The notes under the pieces: model-generated
Databases searched by the model: none
What the model was told of the DNA's origin: nothing
Seen by the model: only the letters and a program-made list of their open reading frames with translations
Source of the DNA: Trachelipus rathkii
Lineage: Eukaryota; Arthropoda; Malacostraca; Isopoda; Trachelipodidae
Direction of reading: 5' to 3'
DNA length: 64,000 nt
NCBI GenBank assembly: GCA_015478945.1
Contig: JABUQX010065504.1
Coordinates: forward strand, 31,133-95,132
In this document: positions 35,315 to 49,648 of the stretch, one piece after another
How the letters are laid out: every line of letters begins with the position of its first letter
Numbering within the stretch: the first letter of the stretch is position 1
Made by a program: the position numbers and the translations under genes

Positions 35315-36130
35315 AATCTACACCCTCGTGAAGACAATTCGGTTGTTGAAACACCGAAGATGAAGAGATAGGCACAATACAGGGTTAAAATAAGAATAGG
35401 AAGCGTGGATAGATGAGAATAGATAACTATAAAAAGTCGCAAATGATGAAGACTAGTAGCTGGAAACTTGCAGAGAGAGTATGGAGGATTTATCAGAAAC
35501 TAGAGAGAGAATAGAGAGGGAAGAAACAACGAAGAAATTGAGCTGGAACCCACACAAAAAGAGTACATTAGAGTAACTGAGAAAAAGAAGAGGTAAATCC
35601 TCCATGTAATTATCAATCGTTTGGAAGTAGCCAGGTATGCTTCATAAACATTGATAGCGAAGTGTGTACGTATAAACCCAGATTACAGAGGACAAAGTAG
35701 GCATATGGGACTGCAGAAGTTTAAGAACCAAGAAAATAATCGCAAGAATACCTAGTGTAAGGGAATCCTCTCAATACGAAGCATATGTTGAATATGACAA
35801 TGATGAGTGTTTTTATATAGTATAACTGAGATGAATATGCAGGTAGAGGGAGCCAGCAACCTGGTATGGCAACGAGAATGAGTAAAGAATGATTGATTAA
35901 ATACTGTTTGACTGGAGAAATGGCCATTAGTGTAATAGAAAATATTTTAACATCGAGTGTTAAGTGAGTTTAGTGTGGAGGGAAAATAGTTCAGAGGGAT
36001 TTGAGAGAGAGCAGTAAGTAAGAGCTTGGGTTGACAGAACCATAAAAGCTAGAGAATGATGGTGAGATAAAGGCTTTATGATAGAGAGATGTAGAATACT
36101 AGAAATGGGGAACTTACGTTGGGGACGTAT
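35315..36130. other. purine-rich sequence, no gene
   Basis: This part of the plus strand is rich in A and G (many AGAGA and GGAAG words). No gene was recognised. Confidence 0.4.
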
Positions 36131-36427
36131 CTCCTAATATAGATGATGTTTAATAAATGCCGTTGTAAGAATAGAGCATGCGCCTCACCTCCTACAGGTA
36201 AGGTTTGGCAAACTGAGCTCGTTATCATAACGAAAGTTGCAGCCCGTCGCGCGCTCCACAAGCTCGAGCCGATGATGGAACTGCACTTGGTGACCACTGT
36301 AAATGAGGAGGAGTATGCTATCTCTCATATTAGGATTGGGTCGTATGATAGCCCTGCCATCTCTTGTTTAGATATATTCATAAATAATTACATTGAAGCA
36401 AATCGTATAAGAGAGGATAAAATATAG
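36131..36427. other. GC-shifted islet with overlapping open frames
   Basis: A plus-strand frame at 36,143-36,427 (94 codons) and a minus-strand frame at 36,076-36,297 (73 codons) overlap in a patch with CGTCGCGCGCTCC. Neither shows a family motif. It may be a remnant of a coding element, but I cannot say which strand or what it is. Confidence 0.3.
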
Positions 36428-39400
36428 GGAAGTATGGAAAGAGAATAAACGCCAAGATCAATATTTGATAATTTAGGACAAGCTTTGTTGTAATGGATGT
36501 CTAGTCATACAATTAGTGGATAAGAGTTATAGGCCGTATTACTAACGAGGAATGCGTCATAAGAGAGAAGAGTCAGCGCTCGATTGAGTTGATATGTAAG
36601 TAGGCCAGATATGGCTGTAGAAGTAACTAGAAGAACTTGCTAGACACTTAGGAATCAAAAGAATTGATTAGCTAAGACTAACAATCTCACTTGCATTGAG
36701 GATTTCGAGAACACAGAGGTGGGCTCACGTCATAAAATAAGCATAAAAAGAGATAATAGAAATAAAAAGCTTTTTTTCTAGTGCACCAGATCCCGCTAGA
36801 GAGACTTTTTGATTCATGGATATGATTTTCTCTACAACCAGATAAAAGAAGTCGCGAGGATCGCTATTATCTCGTTTGAATATGATAAACAAGTTTCATG
36901 AAATTTCAAGAGCGAGAGCGACGAGTGTAAGTTATACAGGAAGTGTGCTGATTGTGTGATGTCCATCCTCTGGATAGATCTACTTTGTGCAGATATTTCG
37001 AATAAAAAAACCTCAATAGATATATGGAGTGGATGGAGCTTATGCAATGAGAGTAGTATTATCGTTGTGCGCAATCTATGAGATATGGAATGAGTCCTGT
37101 AATTAGAATAGACTTGAAGAGTAGTATTAATGTAGAGGGGATAGGGAGTAACTGAGAGATAACGATAGAAGACGAAGGAAAAAGTTTAAAAGTCTCTACT
37201 CACTATTACGACTTGAGTTTCGTGGATCTTCTAGAGAACGCTTGCGGGACAATAAAGAGTTACGAAATTAAGATATATATAGAAGTAGAGAGTTACTTTA
37301 TTCTCCACAAGAACCTAACCATAAGAGCAGAACAAGATTAAGAATATGAATAAAATAGCAACAGAATCATCAGGGAACAGATGATGCAAAATATAGTAGA
37401 TAATATAGTATATAGTTCACTACATTTAAGAAGCATTCAAATGATTAGGAACAGCAACCATAGGAATGGGGGAAATTAAAAAAGAAATATACTAATTGAG
37501 TTTTTCATTATGTAAAGGACAAGCCCTTCTACAAATATAAGACCTAATAAGGGAGTAGTTATGAAACACCCCTATATATCATATATATCTCTCAAGTAAA
37601 GAAATAAAGTACTATGGTACTTAATTGCCTAAAAGTGAATCTTTTAGTCTATCATTCTTCGAACTGTGGTTGGAATACTCAACATATTGCTAGAGTATGT
37701 AGAAGTTCCATTACCCGGAGTGAATCATTGTACTGAGACGTGTAAAATTGAGCTAAATTATAGAAATGCCTGCCGTCGTATGAGCGAAATCCACACTAAT
37801 GAAAAAATGAATATAAACACTCACTCGTAAATAGCAATATAATAAAAACTCCTTAGACACCTTCTACAATGAGCTATTAGGAGGTAAATAAGCCGCGAAG
37901 TGCTCTTATATATAAAATTATGTAAATCAATCATATATCTAGATAATAAGCTAAATCCCCAAACCTACATTACTAGATTCGAAAAGATATGAGCTGTTAG
38001 TCCTATACAGAGTAAAGTAAGTACCATAGATATTAAAAAAAAACAACAAAAACAATAGAACGATGCAACTTAATAACACCGTCGGAGGCTTATGAATTTT
38101 CTTGAAAATAATAAAAAATAGAGGATAATAAAACCTTCTTACTGCGATAGAGGGAACCACGGCGACAGGGTTGCCTGGCGGGTATAGACAACAAAACTAG
38201 CAGATAAAGAAAAAAAGGGTGATAGAAAGGAAAATCATAGCAGAGAAGAGACGACTTAAACATATGTCTTCGAGCTTAAGGAAGAGAGGTGTTATAGTAA
38301 CCCTCTAGCTTCTTTGGTGTAGGAATTAGACCCCAAAAATTGCCCCCAAAATTGAGATGTCATTATTTTTTTTGTCCATATTTTGGGTTGAAAGTGAACT
38401 GTCAGTACGAGGTTGAAGTTCATAGCCTACTAGAATTAGGGAGCACAACCTGTTTGATATCGTTGGATAGATTAAAGGAAATAGAATAAGATGAACGGAA
38501 AGTATAAACTGTATTTCTACTCTTTAAAGAAGCTAAGTATTATATAATATATACGTTCAAGGGATTGTGAGTAATACATACAGATGATCTCAATACCCAT
38601 AGAGAAAGTTGATCTACTTCTAAGTAGCTATATAATACACCAACAGTAATTACCCTATATACAGTTAACCTTGTTAGTTGTAGTAAGACTCTGATATATG
38701 ACACTTGAGAGCTTTGGTAATGGAATATTTATTTAGGTAAACATAAGTTAATTTAAGCTAATCTATGTATATCTATAACCAATAGACCTTTCATTCATCA
38801 AAATTAATCTTAAAGAAGAGGATAACGAAATAAAAGTTAAAAGTCTTTGTTAAGTTAGCACGTATTTAACTAGACATATCTTTTGATGTTCATATTGAAT
38901 ATGAAATGATGGAATGATTAATAATCATAGAGAAGATGTTATCATATGAGAGTATATTTCATCAACTTTGCTACTCAATAGTAGTATGAAATGGCCTTAT
39001 CATTATACTAGATGAAGACATTAAGGTATAGTTTCTATTGCTAATTATTGTATATGTATAAGTAAGAAAAACAATTGGACACCTGCTTACAATCTTATGG
39101 TTTATATTTGATAATAGTTCATTGCTTCTAAGAGTGATCCACAGGTGTTTTTTAAACTGTGAAAAGAAGTGAGTTTAAATAACATCCTGTCCTCTTTTCC
39201 TTTCATAGGGTCCATTAATATTTCTGCACAAACTTCAAAATTTGAATTCTCAGATGATGATAAAACAATCGATTATAGTTTAATTACATTTAAGCTTAAT
39301 ATTTATTAACAATATATTAATATGTGAAAATCACCTATTCACATTAATATTATACAATAAGAGACAAATTATATAAATTAACCACAACAGTGGAATAGTG

Positions 39401-41553
39401 CATTATTACACTCGATTTAAAAGTTTAAAGAAGAATTATAATTTATTAATAACACATATATTAAAGAGCTATTATATATGTGAGACTAACTAAGAGATAT
39501 ATAAGCTAGATAGAGTTAATTATTACTATTTAGTTATATATATGTAGACCTGTCTACAGTAAATATTTAATCAGTATATTAATAAATCAGATTGTAAAAA
39601 TGCATTACCAATTATATGATATAGGTGAAAATTATATAAGATATTATTATAAGTAAAATAGAGAAGCAAGTAATGTTTCTATTTATAAATTTATATGTTA
39701 GATTTGTTGTACAGAATATATCTCGCTGCTCCAACTACTCTTCAGTCCTATTCTTAGATGTGTTATGATATATGTATATGTGTATATTGTATATTTGATG
39801 TATATTGTAGGAATATACAGGTACGTGTATATTGGATAGCTTTCCTAGATGTACGACGCATGATCATCCTATGTGATGTCCCTATACAGAAGTTTGATAG
39901 ATATAGAATTACTTCCAGATGCATCACAATGATAGTCTATTTTTAAGTATAATAAACAGTATCGTCCTTCCTACCTTCCACATTATGTTAATTCTGTTTA
40001 TAATTCGGTAATTTATGTTATATGTATATATGTTGTGAGTAGCACCATATCGATAAGTTTATTACTCTGTTGTACTTATAAAGAAAGGATTATTATTAAA
40101 ATAAGCTTGCTATTTTACGGACTTTAATCGATTACACTTTCTCGAGCAAAGTACACGATAACACTACAAATAACCTAGGGTCCAGGATGTGAGTCTAAAT
40201 AAGAGGAGGACTCTCTATCTCATATACTATTTGATCAACCAGTGAGCTTCTACGTTTATAATATGACGCATTAGTTAGATTAAGTATTACGAATTATTTT
40301 TCGCTGTAGTCCATAGAGTATTGTTAAACTAAAAAATAAAACACACTATCGCTGAAATCAAGGAGAAGATATCACTTCAGGTACGGTAAGAATTATAAAC
40401 ATTATACTTGTGTCAGAGTCGTAGCACTAGATTAATGAAGCGAGATAAGTTTAGACAAATTGATTAGTACACGTAGTTCTATGTTATTGTATATATATAA
40501 TGTGACCGCTTTACCAATGATTGTCGCAATGCTAGGTAATCGTATAGGAAGACATATCTCAACACGTAATTTTATATGTGCCATGCTATATCTAAAGCAC
40601 GACTGTTCGAGGAGAAAGGTGATTAATAAACAGACAATTCAATAGAGATTAATTTATTAGTGCACGACAAGAGCATATTAAGAGGACTTCTCTCGAGAGC
40701 TAAGCCGTTAATTGACTTCAGGACGAACACTAATCCGCAAAGTGATTCTGCGTGTAAACACATTATATATTTAGGTATATACCTAGTAAGTCACTTTCAC
40801 AAGATATATAGTTAAATTATTTAGTATGAATGTCTATTATATCATATAGTAAAAATATATATGGAGCAATTTATATTATTTGAAAACTATTATATTTATT
40901 GAAAATCAGAAAGTTTATGGTATATATTTTTTGATAGTTTATATTTTATCCACAATACACTAGCGTCCTCAGTCTTTTTATGAGAATATAAATTGATGTA
41001 GTTATTAAATTGTAATACTCTTAATGTTCTTATTTCTCACTAACAATACACTCTCTAGTACTTAGTATTTTTAGTGATTTAAAATAGGTAAGAAGTATCA
41101 GGATATTTCACTAGCAATTGATCCTATTGGCTGAAGAATTAGTATATATCGATGATATTTGAGTTTCGAATCTCCTATAGCCAGCAAGTATTATAGGAAC
41201 ACTTAATCTTTACTTAGGTACTTTTCTCGTTTATTTATCAGCTTTTTAAATTATGACTTATTGAGTAACTAATTCTGTCGAATCAGCCTATAATAAATGA
41301 TATGATACGATTAATAAGAAAAGATAAATGTAAGATAACATTAGAGTGAGGAAGGATAGATAAATATTCCAAATAAGTCATTATGATGTGGACCTCTTAA
41401 ATAGCGTTAGAAATGTGGTTTGTGGGCACGTGCATTACCCTACAGCTGTACATCACTTTATGCCAGATTATTTACAAAGCCTATTATGATGTTATTAGTA
41501 GGTTATTCAAGCTGGCATCTGTGGTTTCAGTGTAAATGCTCTGAGGAGCTAAC
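36428..41553. other. AT-rich sequence, no gene
   Basis: About 5 kb with no recognised gene or repeat. Open frames up to 80 codons (for example 36,832-37,074 minus) lack motifs. Confidence 0.45.
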
Positions 41554-41640
41554 TTGATATTTACCAGCGACAGAGACGTTTCCAATCAACGCCTAATATT
41601 GGATCTGAACTTGATTGAGCCAAGAAGCACTCGTATCGTT

Positions 41641-41657
41641 TCTCTCGAGTCGAGAGA
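41641..41657. other. perfect palindrome with one-base centre
   Basis: TCTCTCGA-G-TCGAGAGA, an 8-bp inverted repeat with a single central base. No known binding site is recognised. Confidence 0.6.
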
Positions 41658-41776
41658 TGTGTCAAGAGATGGGGACGCAGATGGAGAGAGGGTACAAGCT
41701 CTTCTTAATATCACTCTAGTAAGGGTTGATGCAGAAGAGAAGGACCTCGCGCTGACAAGCTCGCTCTCTCTCTCAC

Positions 41777-42199
41777 TCAAAAGAGCACGAAGAGTGAACA
41801 GAGAGAGTGGTATCGGATGACCATATCCCCGCGTAGCGCGAGGGTGAGAGATTTTATAGTACCTGCTCGATACAGATATCCACACTCATGATGCGCCTGC
41901 AGTAGACACTCTTTGCACGTCACTGTATCATCGAGAGGAGCGTGACCCGGTTGACCCAGCCTGAGAGTATTTACGTTATGTGGATAATTACCCCAAAAAT
42001 AACAAGTATAATCGAACACATACTGATATAATTTGTTATGGAGAGATTCGCATGTAAAATAAACTATCGCAACCATACTATTAGTTACTACCCTATGCCT
42101 ATAGTCATTTACTAGAGAATAGAGTTTGGGGCCACATCCTTTGATACACTCACTAAGCTCAAAATATACTCCAATACTAGTTATATTAATTTTATTCAA
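41777..42199 (-). CDS. unrecognised ORF with CxxC-x4-HxxC motif
   Basis: At 140 codons this is the longest open frame in the window, with an ATG start. Residues 94-106 read TCKECLLQAHHEC, a CxxC-x4-HxxC arrangement identical in spacing to the last four zinc ligands of PHD fingers. PHD-like fingers also occur in the ORF1 proteins of some arthropod LINEs. The first four ligands of a PHD finger are not present in order: C66 in YTCYF is isolated. There is no signal peptide or clear hydrophobic segment. The surrounding 41.55-42.0 kb is GC-richer than its flanks and carries a second open frame on the plus strand (41,554-41,820), so the coding strand is not settled. It could be a remnant of a transposon protein or a chance ORF. 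Confidence 0.3.
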   Translation of the reverse strand: MNKINITSIGVYFELSECIKGCGPKLYSLVNDYRHRVVTNSMVAIVYFTCESLHNKLYQYVFDYTCYFWGNYPHNVNTLRLGQPGHAPLDDTVTCKECLLQAHHECGYLYRAGTIKSLTLALRGDMVIRYHSLCSLFVLF

Positions 42200-45100
42200 A
42201 AGGAAGAAAGAAACAACTTAACAAAATGAAAAGATTTATTATTATAAACGAAAGAAAATTTTCAATAGGGAACAAGATGCAAATATTGAGCCTACTACGA
42301 TTATAAAAGTATTATAGTTAATGTGGGCTAATTATGAAATACTCATAAACTTAATCCACCATTTTTATCCATATTATAAGAAAGTTGAGTAGTGATACTA
42401 TGCTCAAATATGAATGAGAGAATCTATTGTAAATCACAAAATACCAGATTATACATATCTACTCAGTTATAGATCATTGCCATTTACATCACTTTATGAG
42501 AAGTGGTGACAATGGTAGAGGTAGCTAAGTCAGGACTGAAAAACGAGTTTAGATGTAAAGTCACTATACGCTTTTCTTATTTCCTATTATACATCATACA
42601 GTGAAGCTTTAGCTAAAGCCGAGTGACTGGTTCTCAAGTGCGTATCCTGCTGCTAAGTTTTAAAGGTCCTTAGGTACTCCAAAAGTACAGACATATACTA
42701 AGGGCCTCTTCTTCATAAATATACTCTATAATATACTCGTTTTCTAGAGATACATTTATGATGGATTGTATTACCTACTAGGTAATCTTCTACCACATTA
42801 ATATTCTAGTTTCTCAGGTAGCCAACTATCACATTCTCACCGTATTTTCACAGAGTATATGTCTATTATTTATTGAGAATCACGTATATATTAATGCGAA
42901 TATTAGTATAGCTTATGTTAATAGATATTCGATAAGTAACACACGCAAGAATATTCTCGTATTCAGCTTCTCCTACAGATGAAATAGAGTATACATAGGA
43001 TCGTGCAATATCTCAGAGACATCCCAGAGATATTATTCTTATTCAGCTTTCGTGAGCGCAATGCCTTCCAGAATTTCTTCAGCCTGCTTTAAAGAGAGCT
43101 ATAGTTATTTACGATTAATCGAGACGAATCAAATAATATTATCGATATTCAGATGAATCTTATTTTACAAATAGAACCTATTCAGTGCTGAACGAAATGT
43201 TATATCAAATATTTAATGAGGCCTCTGTATTATGATACGTAGTAAAAGATTATAATTTGCAGAATATTGAAAAATTTACCTCCGTCATTTTATAATCATT
43301 AAATATATAAGCATTAATACATTATTTATAATTAAATGCAATCCATTGGATCATCTCCACATTTTGTCCTGCATGGATATATATAATTATATATATAATA
43401 TAAATAGTCATTCAAAACTGAAGAATGTTCATTGATTTTTCATCGAAAACTCATCTTATCTAATCTTTAAATAACAATTGGAAATTAAAAGAAAATTCAT
43501 ATAAGGGTAGTATATCTTAATGTCTGATCAGGAATAAATAAATTATGTGTAAACTCAAGAGTAATAGAGTAATAATTTAGTCACTATAGAGATAACTAGA
43601 AAGGAAAACTATTATTATAATGACTCTGGAACAAGCAGGACCACAAAACATGCTCATACACTAAAGTAAGAATTGAATAGTTAGTGTTTACTCACTGATC
43701 TATCTAGTTTTTTTGTGAAATAGCCTGTATATGTTTATTTATAAAGATAAGCTACAGAACAGAGTTTTCATAACATTGAACAAATAGATTCTGAAGGCCT
43801 TTCTTTTATTAATTGTAAATCTCAGTCAGAGGAAAAAGAAATTTGTCTATTCTATTATGGTTATTATAAATTCATATAACGAGTAATATGAAATTATTAT
43901 TCCGGTCATTCCACTTCGGGATACAATGTGAAGATACATACTCATATAGTATGATAACATAGAGATTATACGGAATCTCATTTATTTATATGTTTGATTA
44001 ATATAGATTAGAAATTTGGAAATACCTCTTAGACCTGCCTTTCAAGAAACATTGATTCCCCAATACCAGATTTATAACAGAAATAAACAATAGGATAGGG
44101 ATAAAAATATATAGGAAAGGTAACATTAGAAATCTTAACGAACCCTTGAAAGAAAGTTGATACGAAACAGTAATTCATTTATACTATATATATATTATTT
44201 ATATTATATAGGATATGATGATCAATATTACTCACTATGGATATATTAAGCACGCTCCTAATTTTTAATGTATATATGAATCAAAAACGTTTTCTATATT
44301 CAACGAGGATTATTCAACCCACAAAATTTCATTGTCAAGAATCTCTTAGTAGATTGAAAACACATAGAGGACTTCTTGTAATGAAAATCCAGAACTATCA
44401 TTGTATACTTATCAACTCAAAGTGAAAGTAAACTTTGATTTAATTCTTCGCTCACTCACCTGCTATCAAAGAACTTCAAAGGTAAAGGAATTACTAGTAT
44501 CGCTACTTAATCACCTGTTATTTATTGCAGTTACAACGAATGTTGATTATCATATTTTTCATGACAGTTCTGACAATTGATAGTGATAGATGGCCAGCCT
44601 ACATTGTCTTATTGTTATATAATGTTCAATATAAGAGTGAGATTTGCTTTCGCTAATACTATTCCTACCACTTCTTATTTTCTGATGTGATAATGTTAGC
44701 CGGGAAGAAACTTTGACCATAGTATTTGTCATGAGCCAGCAGCTTTCCTACTAGATGGATGAGGTATACCTAACTACTGTCTACAGATTAGATTTTATGG
44801 ATTTATCAATATCTGAAGTAGACATATAGAGATTATAGAAAGATACAGAAGATCTCAGTCGTATAGACTCACCAGACAATTATCAGTAAGGTCCCGAGGG
44901 ATAGTGTGAAATACGAAGAGTTTACATTCGTAAGTATCAAACAATGACATTATAAGAGAGCATTGAATTACTTCATTCATAATCTTTACCACTCATATAT
45001 ACAAGATATGGAAAGAAAGCATACAAGAAAGTCAATTCTGAAACCAGAAATCTACTACATACAGCAGACCTTCTTATTTAGCCAGTTGTTTTGAAGTACT

Positions 45101-48100
45101 CATTAGAGATGACAGAAAGAGTGCAGTAAATTATAGATCATATTACTTATTTGCTCCCTAAGTAATGGTCTATTAAATCTCCTATGATTGTAATATAAAT
45201 TATTTTTTTGTAAATAATATTTATCTTAAATTCTAAGGGTTTTTGAAGAGCTCATATAGAGTCGTTCATGATTTTATCCAAATTTTGTTAATATATCTAT
45301 TAACATATAATACAATATAATCATAAATTTTAAATCTTATAAATATAAGTTTTTCCATAATTTTATTAGATATGTTCCGTTATTACGAGAAAATTCATGG
45401 TATATATAATATTATTTATATAATTAGCCATCACCTAGTAGTCAGTCAGTACTCTTTTTCTACTTTTGAACACTTACTTTAAAGTATTATGAATTTTATT
45501 GGAAACTACACCTTAAGAACAACAATTTTATTTATTAACGACACATTACCACGTAATTTATTTTTATTAGTATCATATCTTTTCATAAATTTCATCATTA
45601 AATAAGAGGTAATTTGTAGACATTGAACAAGCTTAATGTAATTATTATTAAAAAGAAAAAAGCAGATAACTAATAAATTAAGATCATAAATTAAATTTTC
45701 AGTTTTAATATTAATACATCATACACATTACTAATCCATATTCGAGGTCTATACGCTTTATTATATATTATTTAAACTTTAATAGAAATTATTTTTGGAC
45801 ATAGAGATGATATTATCATAAGCCTTAAGCTGATTATTTTAATAGCTTGTCTATTTATTTTTATAAATTTTCGACTTAATTCAGATTAGCCTATGCTATA
45901 ATATCTTATATACTATTATATATATTACACGCTTTAGTAATTACATTATAATTATAGTCACGTGAGATCAGTATCTCTTTATTTCATTATATTTCATTAC
46001 ATTTCGTTACATTGCTTATACCTCTATTCTATATAAATTATATATATTATATCCATATCTAATTTTACTTTTTATAATTATTTATATTTATCTATATCTT
46101 ACCTAATCTATATTATTACAGAATTGACCGGTATACTTTATTAATATCTTGGAGATCATTATCACTTGAACATTAGAGACCATTTCGTAACTTTTAATTA
46201 TTCATTTATTAACTTTCCAACCATTTAGTATGAAAGATTATATTATTCAGTATTTATTACTTCCATGGAGATCCATAACAACTTGTGAATTTCATTTTAA
46301 ATGAAATTTAATAATATTTATAATGTATATTACAATTAATTTATATGCATATTTCTATTAACTATATAAATTTTTATTATGCAGTATAACACATTAGTCA
46401 CAAACTTGATTCACCATCATTTTAAACATTAATTTTAAATATTTAACGTTTAATATTTAATATAGCGTAATATATATGAGTAAACTATTAATAAACCTTT
46501 TTTTTTATATATATTTATACTATATTAATATTATATTTAAAATTTATCATATTAGTAGGTTATAGGTACATTCATTTATACTATATTAAATTACGATAAG
46601 TAATTCATAACACTTAATTTATTCTATAGGGCTAGAGTATCACTAAATGATAAATGTTACATACACAGGTCATTTAGCAATTACTCTATCATTTAATATA
46701 CCCTCGTACAGTCTATATCCTCACATTTCACTCCACCCTCAATACAATATAATAAGAAGACCACAAGAGTAACTTGCCTAGGTATTCCAATTTCTCATTG
46801 TATCATCTCTTTCTCGCGTGAAAGTAAGGATTTCTCACATCTATAAGACAGTTGTATACCTCTGAAATATTGATCTTTGTATCTTGTAGAGATCCACTTC
46901 CACAGATGATTTAACATGAGTCTAAGTATATATACCTAATTTCTTACTTTAACTTATTATCTCTCGCTCGGTAGCAATATACAATACACTAAACGATGAA
47001 GTGTAAGGCATGGAACGCAAGTATATAAAATACAAGTAAATAGTAATCTATAATAAGTCAGTTTAATTCTAGATGTGCGCTATCTCAAAGTTAATTACTT
47101 AAAAGATTTAATACAATCAAGTCCAAGTAATAGTTAGATAATATATAAATAAACCTTTGAGGTAAAAGATTTTTACAGAGATTTATCTATTTTATCTTCA
47201 ACTAGCGAGGAGAATCAGATCGATACATATAAAACCTAAGATTCATATAATAATAACTATATATGGCAAGTAGACATCTTGTTTCTTACATTATTATAAT
47301 AATATTCCGTTAGCCTCTAGTGAGAAAATGCGATAATGACTAATTCAAAAGATACTGAAAAGCTAAGTGTAGCTATTAAGGGAATTATCGTCATTAATGT
47401 ACTGATTAATTTGTTTATAAATATAATATTTATTATATCGTTTTAGTATCATCGACAAGAGAATTCTATAATACTATATACTACTTCGACCATACTTGGT
47501 ATATTATAACCTGACGTACTGTTACTATTAGCCTTCTTCAGTAAATTAGATTTATATAAATTAAAAATTGTTAAAATTAATTTAAAACATTAAATATAGA
47601 TAAAATGAAATATAAGCATTATAATATGCAATAAGGTGATCAAAACATTCGTGTAAAATCCAAATTGATTAAATGTCTAAACATATTGTAATGCACTCTC
47701 ACGAAATAGATACAGTCTTTAAGAATTATGCATCTCACTTTAGTTTAGTATATTATTAGACAGAATTCAGATAATTATGGAAAGACTCAATAATATATAC
47801 TATTATTACTGATTAAACAAATTATTGAGATGATGAGTTCACACGAATATTGAGTATATTGTATTGAAAGTACAGATAATTATATTTATTACAATTATTA
47901 TATTTATTCACATCATGAAATTGGATAAATTACTCACAATCAATATAATGTTAATCTAATTAAATGTCTAACAATTAGAAATTAGAGAATGACAATTGAA
48001 GAAGCAAAGCAAATTTTAAATTTGAGAACTTGGATAGTAGTCAGAAAGAATTCAGTAGAATTATATCTGAAAATTTTGTATCTAGATCTAATTTCACTGA

Positions 48101-49020
48101 TGCTATAGTTATTTAATATTAAATTTATATGAAGATAAAGGTCAAGAATATTTGTCAGAAAAAAATAGAGACAAAAGCACAAAGTGCATAAGAATAATAA
48201 TTTTATAATAGTATTAAGAATTATAAATGCAATTTATTATTCACGTGAATATTTAGTAATGTATTAGTAACAACATCGCATAAAATAGAGAGGTAATAAT
48301 AAAATTCAGATAAGAATAACACAATAGATATCATACTGCTTCATCGATAAAGTACGGCTATAGCGGATAGACCGTTATCTGATTATACTAATTAGATAAA
48401 TTTTTGGCAAGCAGAAATTTACCTCTCGTATTGTAACTTAAATCAATTATGGATGAGTTCCTTAGAGGAGAGAATTCAGCTGAGTTGCGACTTAAGTTAT
48501 CTTACTATATTAACACAAAAAGTGTAGAGGGCGAGCATAAAGCGCTAATATATAGATATTAGAATAATTGTATGAGGGAGATCATCAAAAGTACAACTAT
48601 GGACATGCAACTGCAAATGTTAGAAATAGACTCTATGAGAAATATGAATGTCGCTAGATAATTAGAAATGTTGAGAGATAATCTATACACATATAAACTC
48701 ATAATATAATGTCTTACACGTCGGTAATAAATACTAGTTTTTTTATTGTCTATTGGTATTTAGACTTTTATGAGTGCTATGGACACTACATATTTGTTGA
48801 CGTGTACTCGTAGTCTATCTCATACATGCTGCTGAAGCGTCGTGAGTCGCTCAGTAGTTTGCAGTGTCTTAGTATGTCGCATTGACTATGACGGTCTGTG
48901 TAGTATTGTTAATTTTAACACAAGTATATATGCATCTTCACTGCGTGTTGGATTTAATATAAGCGACCAAACAATTGTTTCTAGCGTTTCTTCATACTAT
49001 CATCTATAATAATAATTAGA
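42200..49020. other. AT-rich sequence, no gene
   Basis: Nearly 7 kb without a recognised gene. A short decayed tandem repeat with a period of 10 bases (ATTTCATTAY, about 3.5 units) lies at 45,981-46,016. Open frames up to 66 codons are unremarkable. Confidence 0.45.
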
Positions 49021-49110
49021 GTCATGACCACGGATCTGCATTAGAGAACCGGCTGGTGCGCGATTGGCCGCGGGCCCCGAGCCCAATGGGGCCCGGAGAG
49101 GCCTCCTGAA
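49021..49110 (+). mobile_element. possible DNA-transposon terminus (hAT-like)
   Basis: A sharply GC-rich 90-base islet in very AT-rich DNA. It reads ACGGATCTGCATTAG, then GAACCGGCTGG, then CGGGCCCC-GAGCCCAAT-GGGGCCCG. An 8-bp perfect stem with a 9-base loop lies at 49,071-49,095. Subterminal GGGCCCC/GGGGCCC hairpins after a CGGATYT-type start are seen at the ends of some hAT-superfamily elements (general knowledge, not searched). No target-site duplication was identified. Confidence 0.35.
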
Positions 49111-49432
49111 AATTGATATTATCTTAAATTATATAATATTTTAAGTTTATCATCATGATTTATTTTTTTGAATTATTTGATTTTATTATACTCCGCATAA
49201 TTCATAATCAGAAAGCGTATTACTCTCTCAGAGTACTATATTTTTATAGCAGTTAAGTATATTAGTTTTTGTTTTTTTTGGGTATTTATGCTTTATAAAA
49301 CATAAAACACAATTCATATTTTCGAGTCGACGATTAACACTCACGACTACTAGGTTACTTTCTCAGTATATTAGGTTGTAGATTAAAGTAAGAACAGTGA
49401 GTAACAAGTGTGATTGTACAACATGAATAAGA

Positions 49433-49648
49433 GTGCACACAAATGTGTCCCGCCGTTCGAGTAAAATGAAGAGAAGAAGATTAAAAATAGCAGTATTTAA
49501 TAGAAAAATTATATTTCTAATTCTTAATTTTTTTGTAAATTATATTGTTTATCTAATGTTTCAAATTACTGTTCTACATTCTGAACAGTACGAGAAGAGT
49601 CAGACTTCTGAGGCGCACATATGTGAGAGGCAAATAGATATCAAATAA
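49433..49648 (+). pseudogene. short basic ORF, possibly a transposase start
   Basis: A 71-codon frame that begins MHTNVSRRSSKMKRRRLKI and continues with AVFNRKI. A basic, lysine/arginine-rich start about 300 bases inside the putative transposon end at 49,021 is where a hAT transposase would begin. No zinc-finger or transposase core motif is visible, and the frame ends early. It may be accidental. Confidence 0.2.
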
